From: a virus
Virus record (IMG/VR): IMGVR_UViG_3300028920_000076
Location: 1-61,141 of that record
Strand: one strand, 5' to 3'
Length of the DNA stretch: 61,141 nucleotides
Shown: positions 23,115-32,100 of the stretch, piece by piece
Position numbering within the stretch: position 1 is the first letter of the stretch
Layout: each line of letters begins with the position of its first letter
Notes under the pieces: generated by a model
What the model was told of the DNA's origin: nothing
What the model saw: only the letters and a program-made list of their open reading frames with translations
Database searches by the model: none
Made by a program: the position numbers and the translations under genes

Positions 23115-23494
23115 TGAGCCTCTATACACAAGTTGCGGGACCGACTAAAGCCTTTCTGAATCAGCTCATGGCTGATAAAGACCTGTCTCGCCCAGTTACC
23201 TACAAGCGTCACAAAAAGACGACTTTTGATGAAACGAAGGGACATAACGTCACAACATGGGATTCGTTTCCCATGCCAGCAACTAAACTATTACATAACC
23301 AGCGCACGGTTGAAGTGTCGAACTCAAAGGTCGAGGTAGGTGATTCACTTTTCTTGATCCGTGGGGATGACTCGCCGGACGGCATGACCCTAAAGGACCA
23401 GATCGTTGACGAAGACGGTATGAAATTTCGGCTGAAGGGTATTGATAATATCTTCGGCATTGCCGTTTCTATAACAGTTGATGGGTGGAAGTAA
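23114..23494 (+). CDS. Head closure (stopper) protein
   Basis: 126 residues between adaptor and gp10-like protein. Mostly beta (VTYKRHKKTTFDETKGHNV, then SLFLIRG), like HK97/SPP1 stopper proteins that close the connector after packaging. The call rests on position and fold type. Confidence 0.65.
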   Translation: MSLYTQVAGPTKAFLNQLMADKDLSRPVTYKRHKKTTFDETKGHNVTTWDSFPMPATKLLHNQRTVEVSNSKVEVGDSLFLIRGDDSPDGMTLKDQIVDEDGMKFRLKGIDNIFGIAVSITVDGWK

Positions 23495-23908
23495 ATGATC
23501 CATTTTGAAATACCAAAAGAGTCATTAGAAGTGCTCGAACGTTTTACTACTGCATTGCGTGACATGCCAGAAGTTGCGGAAGGGGCGCTGAGTGACGTAC
23601 TGACCACCATAAAAAATCTGGTACAGGAGGAAACGCCTGTTGGGGAAACTGGAGATCTGAAAAGCGGATGGTCGTCCATTTCTCAGGTTGCCGGTGGATA
23701 CTCATTTGAGAATCGAACCCCGTATGCCTACGTTATTGAGGAAGGCAAATTTAGAGGGGTTGGTCCGAGAACCGTACGAACAGGAGACGGGATCTTTTCA
23801 AGACAAGCACCAAAAGGAATGACCGGTCCCGTATTGAGTGACGATGCGGCTATTAATAGAAGTATTCTGTTCGTGCTGGAGCGAATAACGAGAGCTTTGG
23901 AGGGATAA
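23495..23908 (+). CDS. HK97 gp10-like neck/tail protein
   Basis: 137 residues starting at the base after the preceding stop. ETPVGETGDLKSGWSS followed by NRTPYAYVIEEG is the signature of the HK97 gp10-like family (tail completion). Joins tail to connector. Confidence 0.8.
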   Translation: MIHFEIPKESLEVLERFTTALRDMPEVAEGALSDVLTTIKNLVQEETPVGETGDLKSGWSSISQVAGGYSFENRTPYAYVIEEGKFRGVGPRTVRTGDGIFSRQAPKGMTGPVLSDDAAINRSILFVLERITRALEG

Positions 23909-23911
23909 AAA

Positions 23912-24364
23912 TTGGAAGAACGAGAAGCTATAATCGTTGAATTGCAAAAGCGACTCGCTTCTGTTGAGGGTAACAATGCAGCAGACCGTAATCCTGAGTC
24001 TCCACCAGACGCTTCATCCATGCCCGTGATTAACTTCTATGAGCTGGACGATAACGTAGTAAAATCCAGCCAAAGAGGAGGGTATCCCGTTTATACTCGT
24101 GTGCTGAATGTTGTGATAGAGCCTTTCATACAAGGTGAGGAACGGGGCTCCGAGACCAAGGAGCTTCAAGCCTTTTGTCGAAAGTTGTATATCAAGTTGT
24201 ATGAGAAAGTCGGAAGTAATGCGCCTAACTCGCTCGGTGGTCTTTGCTCGTTTGTCGAGACCGCAAAAAGCCGTGTGCTGAGACCGGCAACTGGACCGAA
24301 AGTTGCTGGAATTGGTATCGCAATCGCAATAACCTACCTTGAGGATACAGGTAAGAACATATAA
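23912..24364 (+). CDS. Tail terminator-like protein
   Basis: 150 residues from TTG 23912 with GGAGGG seven bases upstream. A middle strand pair (PVYTRVLNVVIEPFIQG) and the position between gp10-like protein and tail tube fit the family that caps the tail tube (gpU type). Motif support is modest. Confidence 0.65.
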   Translation: MEEREAIIVELQKRLASVEGNNAADRNPESPPDASSMPVINFYELDDNVVKSSQRGGYPVYTRVLNVVIEPFIQGEERGSETKELQAFCRKLYIKLYEKVGSNAPNSLGGLCSFVETAKSRVLRPATGPKVAGIGIAIAITYLEDTGKNI

Positions 24365-24381
24365 CATGGGAGGAAAACGCT

Positions 24382-25359
24382 ATGACTCCGAGTACTGACA
24401 ATTATACTCTTGGGAAGGGCATTGTTTACTTCAATAAGAAGGAAACTGATGGCTCTTACAAGGGTGAACGTGATCTGGGGAACGCCCCCGAATTTACGTT
24501 CAATATTGAACTGGCGGCTCTGGAGCACTACTCCAGCCGGGGTGGACTCCGGGCCAAGGATAAGAAGGTGATTAACGAGATCACTCCGGGAGTTGCCTTC
24601 ACGCTGGATGAGATTACCGACGAAAACCTTGCGTTGCTCACAATGGGCGAGGTTGAGTCCGTAGTACAGGCCATTGCGGATTTTACGGATGACTTCACAG
24701 AAGTCACCCTTGACCGCTTTGTGGAGCTGTCCAAACGGGCCGTTGGGATCTTCGTCCTTCCCATTGAAAACACAGTCGGTGGCCCTTTCGAGATCGGGGA
24801 AACCGTAACCGGTGGGACCAGTGCTGCAACCGCTGTTGTTGCCGAGCAATCTGCTGATTCTCTGAAGCTTGTTACTGTGGTCGGAACTTTCCAAGCCGCA
24901 GAAGAAATTACAGGCGGGACCAGTTCTGCAACCGCTGATACCACCGGGGTTGGTGCCATTACTTCCGGTGTGCTGGCCGTTACGGACGATACCGAGACCA
25001 CGCAGTATGTGGCCGGGACCGACTACACCGTCGATGCTGCCGTAGGCCGTGTTAAACTGCTGGATACCGGTTCCATCGCTGCGGACTCTGATGTCAAGAT
25101 TAAGGGTTCGTGTGAGGCGTCCACCTACAAGAAGATCAAGGCTATTGCGGTCTCCGAGTTGGAAGGTGCTCTGCGTTTTGTATCTGACAATCCTGTTGGT
25201 AACAATATGGAGCTTCAGATACACCGTGCTTCTCTGACCCCTGCCGGTGATACGGCTATGATCGGTGAGGACTGGAGTACTCTTGGTTTTGAGGGGGAAG
25301 TCCTCAAAGATGAAACTGGCCATCCCGACAGCCCGTACTTCAATATTCTTATGACGTAG
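24382..25359 (+). CDS. Major tail tube protein
   Basis: 325 residues behind TGGGAGGAAAACG. TLGKGIVYFNK and the later LRFVSDNPVGNNMEL and SLTPAGDTAMIG blocks are typical of siphophage tube proteins, flanked by terminator and chaperone genes. Residues about 135-205 hold a tandem Ig-like or carbohydrate-like insert: ETVTGGTSAATA and EEITGGTSSATA repeat about 40 residues apart. The repeat may project from the tube surface. Confidence 0.8.
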   Translation: MTPSTDNYTLGKGIVYFNKKETDGSYKGERDLGNAPEFTFNIELAALEHYSSRGGLRAKDKKVINEITPGVAFTLDEITDENLALLTMGEVESVVQAIADFTDDFTEVTLDRFVELSKRAVGIFVLPIENTVGGPFEIGETVTGGTSAATAVVAEQSADSLKLVTVVGTFQAAEEITGGTSSATADTTGVGAITSGVLAVTDDTETTQYVAGTDYTVDAAVGRVKLLDTGSIAADSDVKIKGSCEASTYKKIKAIAVSELEGALRFVSDNPVGNNMELQIHRASLTPAGDTAMIGEDWSTLGFEGEVLKDETGHPDSPYFNILMT

Positions 25360-25393
25360 GGGTTGCCCTAACCGTTAATTTTTCTTTAATCGG

Positions 25394-25432
25394 AAAGGGG
25401 CCGGATGCAATCGCTTGCACGGCCCCTTTTTC
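25394..25432 (+). terminator. Terminator with dispersed palindrome as its loop
   Basis: AAAGGGGCCG (25394-25403) pairs perfectly with CGGCCCCTTT (25420-25429), then TTTCC. The loop is exactly the 14-bp palindrome plus flanking GA. The tube gene is made in large amounts and a terminator here would lower downstream tail genes. Confidence 0.8.
25406..25419 (+). repeat. Dispersed palindrome in terminator loop
   Basis: TGCAATCGCTTGCA exact, forming the loop of the 25394 terminator. The loop itself could also fold by its own symmetry. Confidence 0.92.
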
Positions 25433-25449
25433 CAAAAGGAGATACCAGA

Positions 25450-25920
25450 ATGAGTGACGATGCGAAACGTCTAACAGACGCAGATTGGGATTTACTTCTA
25501 CCAGAGAAAGTTGCTAAACTTGGTTCCACGGAGATTCCGATTAAACCGATGGGACTCGAAACGCTGGCCTCTGTCATCCGTGATGTCAAAAGCATCCAAG
25601 GTGAACTCACCGAGGCTGGTATCACTCTCCAGAACTACTCAGATATCGATAAGTTGATTGCTATGACTTCTGCGGTTCTTGACCGAATACCGGAAGCAAT
25701 GCAGAAAGCGTCTGGGATTCACGTCGATGACCTGAAGCGACTCCCGTTAAATGCTGCGGTTCATGTGTTAGGCGTTGTACTGGACGCTAACATCGACTCC
25801 CACGAGGGTTTGGAAAAAAACTTGCTGGACTTGGCGGGGAAGATCGGGAAGCTGACGGATACGGGCTTGGGAACGTCGTCCAGTTCCTCGTCAGATCAGG
25901 ACATGGGTGGCAAGAAATAA
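25450..25920 (+). CDS. Tail assembly chaperone, G-like
   Basis: 156 residues behind AAAAGGAG. Located between tail tube and tape measure, as lambda G. Conserved type of start (KRLTDADWDLLLPEKVAKLG) and a Ser-rich, disordered end. Codons 121-124 contain the slippery A AAA AAC (25815-25821), so only part of the ribosomes reach this stop. Confidence 0.85.
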   Translation: MSDDAKRLTDADWDLLLPEKVAKLGSTEIPIKPMGLETLASVIRDVKSIQGELTEAGITLQNYSDIDKLIAMTSAVLDRIPEAMQKASGIHVDDLKRLPLNAAVHVLGVVLDANIDSHEGLEKNLLDLAGKIGKLTDTGLGTSSSSSSDQDMGGKK

Positions 25921-26165
25921 AGAAGTACTCGCTCGGAGAGATCGGGGTATTTATCCGGGCATCGAGGGAAGCGGACGATCAAGAGTATAGCCGGATGCTA
26001 ATGGCAAATTGGATTGGCACACACGCATCCCAAAAGGGAATCAATAAGATAGTTTTAGAACCCCATAAAGTACGTAGGGCTAAAGCAATCGCAAAAGATC
26101 CGAAGGCGGTCCAGAACGAGTGGATGAGATTGGCCGCTTTCAATAGGAGCATAAAGCGTGGCTGA
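25450..26165 (+). CDS. G-T tail chaperone fusion by -1 frameshift
   Basis: A shift at A AAA AAC (25815-25821) joins 124 codons of G to a 114-codon frame ending at TGA 26163-26165, giving 238 residues. The T part has no other good start, has no stop between slip site and end, and holds HGWQEIKKYSLGEIGVFIRA, similar in style to T domains. It overlaps the tape measure start. The product should bind tape measure and recruit tube subunits, as in lambda GT. Confidence 0.8.
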
Positions 26166-29100
26166 CGTACTGACGAAAACAATTCGAGTTATTATCAAGG
26201 CGATTGACCAGACCGGGGGAATAGTCAAGTCAGTTGCCGGTGGTCTTGGCAAACTCGGCGATCAGGCTAAGAAGACAGGTAAAGATCAGGACGGTCTCAG
26301 AAAAGGCACGGAGAAGGCCACTGATGCTGTCCGAAAGCAGGGAGCCCAAGTCAAGAAGGGAGCAGGTGCCTTACGTCTTTTCGGATCGTCTTCCCAGAAG
26401 GCCCGGAGAGAAGTCACTGCTATGGGTACTGCTGCCAAGTCTGCCGGTGCCGGTATCGGAAGTCTTATCTCCAAGTTTACCACTGCCGCTGCGACTATAG
26501 GCACTATTGCTTTCCCGATTGCCAAGGCTGCTCAGTTCGAGAGGGCCATGGCAACTGTCGGTGCTGTATCGGGTGCCACCGGAAAAGACCTTGATTCGTT
26601 GACCATGAAAGCACGGGAGATGGGCGAGAAGACTGAGTTCTCTGCCACCCAAGCTGCGGACGGTCTCCGATTCTTGGCGATGGCCGGTCTTAATGTAGAA
26701 CAACAACTCGCCGCTCTCGAACCCGCCCTGAACCTTGCCCTTGCCGGTAATATCGAACTTGGACAAGCTGCTGATATAGCCACCAACATCATGACAGGTT
26801 TCGGTGCTTCAGTTTCCGAACTTCCCGGCATGATGGACGTACTGACCCAAGCCTTCACGAACAGTAATACAAACCTCACCGAACTCGGCCATGCAATGGC
26901 CTACGTTGCCCCTGTCGCTGCCGGGATGGGTGTAGAGTTCAACGACCTTGTATCTGCAATGTCAGCCCTTGCCAATGCTGGCCTGAAGGGGTCGATTGCT
27001 GGAACGGCTCTCAGAGGTACACTTGTTAAGCTATTCAAGCCGACCGCCAAATCTGAGAAGGTCATGCAATCGCTTGCACAACGTATCGGACAGACCAACA
27101 TTGAACTGCGAAATGCGGAAGGTGGATTCATTGGGTTTGCCGGACTTATTGACCAGTTTGCAGCCGCCAACGTTTCGGCTGCTGAGGCCATGGAGATATT
27201 TGGTCTACGTGCTGGACCCGCTTTCATTGCCTTGTTGAACCAAGGGTCTGCGGAGATGCGGAGATTCAACAAGTTGATGGATGAAGCTGGAGGTAGAACC
27301 GCTGAGATTGCAAAGGTTATGGGGAATAACTTTGTCGGTGCTACGAAACAGCTCCTATCCTCGTTGCAGGAACTCGCCATTAACTTTGGGTCTGCTTTTC
27401 TTGGTGATCTGAAGGAAGCTACTCTGTCGATACGAGATTTGGTTATCAGTATCAACACGTGGGTCAGTGCGAACAAGACGCTTGTTAAAAATGTCGGATA
27501 TGCTGTCGCTGCACTCGGAGCACTCTCGGCTGCGGCTGGACTTCTGGCAGTTTTCAAGACTCTTGCCGTTGTTGCATTGGGTCCATTTACTAGTGCTCTC
27601 AATTTGATCAAAGCTAAGGGTCTTGTTGCCGTTGCTGCCCTCGCTACCATCGCTGCTACGTGGGGAGAACTAATTTATGAGATGGTGAAGTCCAACGGAG
27701 ATCTTGAGAAATCCGTTGAGAACTGGGACTTTGCCAAGTGGCTCAATAACCTGACGTTGCCTTTCATCGAATCAAAGAAAACCATTGGTGACTTCGCCAC
27801 CTATGCAATCGCCTTCTGGGATAAGTTTTTCTCGAAGATCGGATATGGGTGGGCGTTGATCCCTGTGGCTATGAAATCTGCGTTTTCTGATGGGTTGGAT
27901 CTCATAGCAAATTTTGCACAAAATATCCTTAATACCATGAAGGAAGTTCCCGGCCTCGGACAGTTGTTAGGATGGAGCGGGGATGTAGACAGAATCCAGC
28001 AGTCTATCGATGGTATTCGAGCTGCGGCACAACGGCTGAATACCGAAGCACAGAACGGATACCGTGCTGCGAACAAAGCTTATCAACAGCAAATCAAATA
28101 TGCCAATGATACCCAAGCCGGTATCGAGCGGACTGCTGCGGCCAGAGAACGGGAAGCACAGCTTATTGATTACATGGGAAGGCGAGAATCAGCGGTTGCC
28201 CAACTCCGTGCCAATGCTCAGTCTGAGATTCGGGAAGCAACAAAGAGTGTTCGGGAGGAGATCGAGAAACAAAACAGAGTCCTCAAGGGTCTCTATGAAC
28301 GTGTCGGACAGGCATCTGAGAGATACAAGATATTTGTCGATCAAGCAAAATCTGCGCTCGAATCGCTTGGAAAAGCTACGAATAAGGCGCTTTCGAGTAT
28401 CTGGGAAAACGTTACCAATGATCAGGCTGTGGCTGATGTCGAGAGACAACTTCAGCAAATCCAAAGGCAATACGAAACGTACTCGGACCAAGGTGCTGCT
28501 GCCATAAGACGAGCAGAGAGTTCTATCTCAAAGGCCAGAATTGAGGCAACCAGAAATGGTGTTGATGAGTCACTCGCCCTTATTGAAGCCCAGAGGACTC
28601 GTGAGATTGCACTGCTTAACGAGACCAAAGAGAAAGAGGTTGCGGTTGCCAAGGCTACGATAAGTGATGTTGCCACGCAGAGGAAGCGTCTGGAGCAGAT
28701 CGAAAAGGATAGTCAGAGAAATATCGTTGCTGTTAATGAGAAAACTCTGGCCCAGAAGAAAGCGTTGTACGAGAAGGCTACCACGGCACTCAAGTCCGAA
28801 TTGGATAAATCGCTATCTGCCGAGCGTTCCATTGCCGATGAGATTATCGCTGTTCAAGACAAGATCCGAAATTCTAAAAAGTCCACCGAGGAGCTTGTTC
28901 GTGGACTGAGAAGGCAGGGATTGTCAGAGGAGAGAGCGTATGCTGACGAAGTTGCGGAAGTAGATGAGAAGATCGCTGCTGCGACTAAGTTGATGGCGAC
29001 CGACACGAAGAAGTCTATCCAACTGTTGCAAGAAGCCCAGAGACAAGCCTCTGGACTTGTGGGTGAAATTTCCAGTGGCGAGAAGATACTCGTCTCTGAA

Positions 29101-32100
29101 CAGCAAACGATCAACGAAGCTATTTCACAAGTTGAGAGAGCCCAGAGTGCAATCGAAGCTGGAGCTGCCTCTTACCAACAGAGTCTACAAGGACAGCTTC
29201 AGGCTCAGAAGCAAAACACGGATGGTATTGTCAAACAGCTTGATGCGGTCGGCGGGAAGCTGCAAGATACTCGTGATCAAATGCAGCAAGGCATCGAGAT
29301 CAGTATCAGGATCGAGCTTGGAGATTTTGAAGCTCGGCTGGAAGATATTACCAGACAGAGAGAAATTGTTGTCGGTCTCGAAACCCAGTTTGCGGAAGGA
29401 AAGCAGGAACTAACCGCTCTGCAAAAAGATCTGGCAGATACCACTGAAGTCGTCAAGATTAAATACGATGCGGAGATTGCCGATGCTATCCGTGCGATGG
29501 ACGAAGTTGAACGTAAGAAGCTTGGAATCGCAGAGATCAGAGACGTTATTAAGATAGACGCTGATAACCAAGCTGCTGTCGTGGCCCTGAATGTTCTCTA
29601 TGAGGACGGGGAACGTGTACGGAAAAAGCTTGAACAGCCCATGCCGATTTCACTGGAGACCGCCAAGGCTATCCAAGCTGCGAATGATCTCGATGATACG
29701 ATCAGTCCGATTATGGATGAGCTTAGGAGACAAGAGAAGTTAGGAATAGACGTTTCCGAGGCTAAGGTTGCAGTTGTCGAGTTCGGGGATGATATAGATG
29801 GTCTCACCCAGAAGCTTTCGGAAATGGGAGTTATCCGAATTGAGGGTGCTACGGAATCGTTTGTTGCTGCCGCCGAATCCGCTGCCGACCTCGAAGAACG
29901 TGTCAACTCATTAATCAACGTGACTGACGAGCATATTGTCGTGGATGTTTCAGCAGCCGGACAGGACGATGTGCAAGCGATTGCAGGGCTAGTAAAGCAA
30001 CTGCAAGAGGACACCGAAAAAGAACTGGCTATCCAATTTGGTGAGATCGAAGGGTTTGAGCAGTTTAAAGAAGTACAGGAACGTGCCGATAAGTTGAAAA
30101 ATGCCGTTGCTGCTCTCAATGCGGAGACCCCAGACGTTGAGGTTGAGGGTGGAGAAGAACTTGAACAGGTTGCGGAGGACGCATCTACGGCAGCCGACGG
30201 GGTTGCTGAATTAGCGGCTGCATCTGGTGAATTGGAGGATGTGGGAGTTGATGTAACCGTCGAGGGGATTGACGAAGCTAAGGAAAAGTTTGATGGATTC
30301 GTCGAGGACGTAGCTACTTCTGAGGCAACTGTCACGGTAGACGTTGATGACTCCGGTGTCGATGAGACTACCCAGAAAGTTTTGGGACTTAACGAGCTGG
30401 AATCTCAGTCTGCACATATCGTGAATCCTGAAGCTGATAAGGTGCTTGGAGTAATTTCCCAGATTAGAAAACCGACTTCCTCAACGCATACAATTTACGT
30501 CAAGAAGGTTGTCCAGAGTGCTGTTGGAGGCTTTGTTGACGGGATATCAGAATATGCCAAGGGTGGCCCAGTTGCGAAGCGATTTAAAAAGCTCACCCGG
30601 CCTTATATTCCGGGAGACGGAACCGAAGATGACGTACCGGCAATGCTAATGAGAGGCGAGTATGTTGTTCGTAAGGATGCCGTTAAGAAATATGGTATCG
30701 GGTTGTTGAATAAGATAAACGGAATGAATATTGATGTAGTGCCGAAGTTTGCCAAGGGTGGACCTGTGGGTATGTCTGCTGCGTTGAATTTGATACCGAC
30801 GATGGCATCCGGTGCTGTGACAAGACTTCTCGGAAGTGGAGGAGTCAACTTTAATTCAGGAACCGCCCAGAGAATAAGTACTCCCATGGGTAAGAACATA
30901 GCCAACGGACTTGCCAACCTTTTTACCAGTAGTGTCCAGAAGTTGCAGGGAGGCGGTTTCCTATCCCGATCCCGTTCTCTATTCGAGCAACAAAAGCAAT
31001 CCATCACGAAGCAATATGCTGCCCAGATGCAACTCGCCCGACTGAACGGCGAGGAGCAGATTGCTTATCTGCTTGAAGTGGAGCAAGAGGAGCTTCAGAG
31101 GATGGCAGATGAGCTTGCTACCGCTTTGGTGCAGATCCAGAATGAATACGAAGCTGCGATTGCCGAGTCTGACCTTGCTTTCGATGAGGAAAGGACAGAT
31201 ATCGAACGTGAACTTTCCGAGCTTCAGACGGATATCGAAAACGACCGTGAAGAACTCACGACATCCCATAGTAAGGAAGTCAATGAATTGCAGAGTAGGA
31301 TCGGTGAGCTACGATCCGACATAAAGGGTAATACCTTAAAGTCTAAACAGACCACCTTCAGCCTTCCCGGTGCTGGACGGTACACTCTCAGGCGTAATCC
31401 AGCACAGCAAGCAGCATTTGATCAGATCCCGAAAGACAAAGCTGAGATCGAAAAGCTTGAAAGGCAGCTCACTACGTCAGAACGTGCATTTCAAAGGAAG
31501 GAAGAATTTTATCAAAATCAGCTTGCCAAAGTTAGGAAGGAAGGTACTGAGGATTTGGAATATATTGGCAAGGAAAAAGCCGTTGCGGATAAAGGTGCCG
31601 AGAGGGATCGTGACTTCGGGACTGAGAAGGCAGAGAGCACTACTCTCCATGCCCAGAACAAGTTGAGAATAGAGACTAAACACCAAGTAGCACAGGTTGG
31701 GTTTGATACCCAGAAATCAGTACTCGAATTTGAGGGAAATTTACGAAGCGAGCTTCTCGATATAGAACGTGCCATGCTGGAGGAGGAGAAGCAAGCGGCG
31801 GCTGAGAGGGCTGCTGCTGCGAAGACCGGAGGGCTCAAGTATTTTCTTGCCGCTGGCGGAGCCATACCTCGTAAGGAAAAATGGATTCCCGGTGATGGTG
31901 TTACGGATTCCGTACCTGCTATGTTGATGAGAGGGGAGTATGTTGTCAATAAAAATGCAGTTAAGAAATTCGGAGTCGGATTCTTTGACATGCTAAACGC
32001 CGGGGCTTTGAACTTCTCCAAGTTTGCTTCTGGTGGTCTTGTGGGTATGAAACGACAGCTCGATTTACTGTTTAACTCCAGAGCGCCTTATACCAACGGT

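Noticed and set aside
24334-25323. Long open frame on the - strand (329 codons)
   Set aside because: Antisense to the clearly coding tail tube gene, low-complexity translation, no ribosome site.
29598-30335. Ser/Ala-rich - strand frame inside the tape measure gene
   Set aside because: Antisense shadow of a coiled-coil coding sequence.
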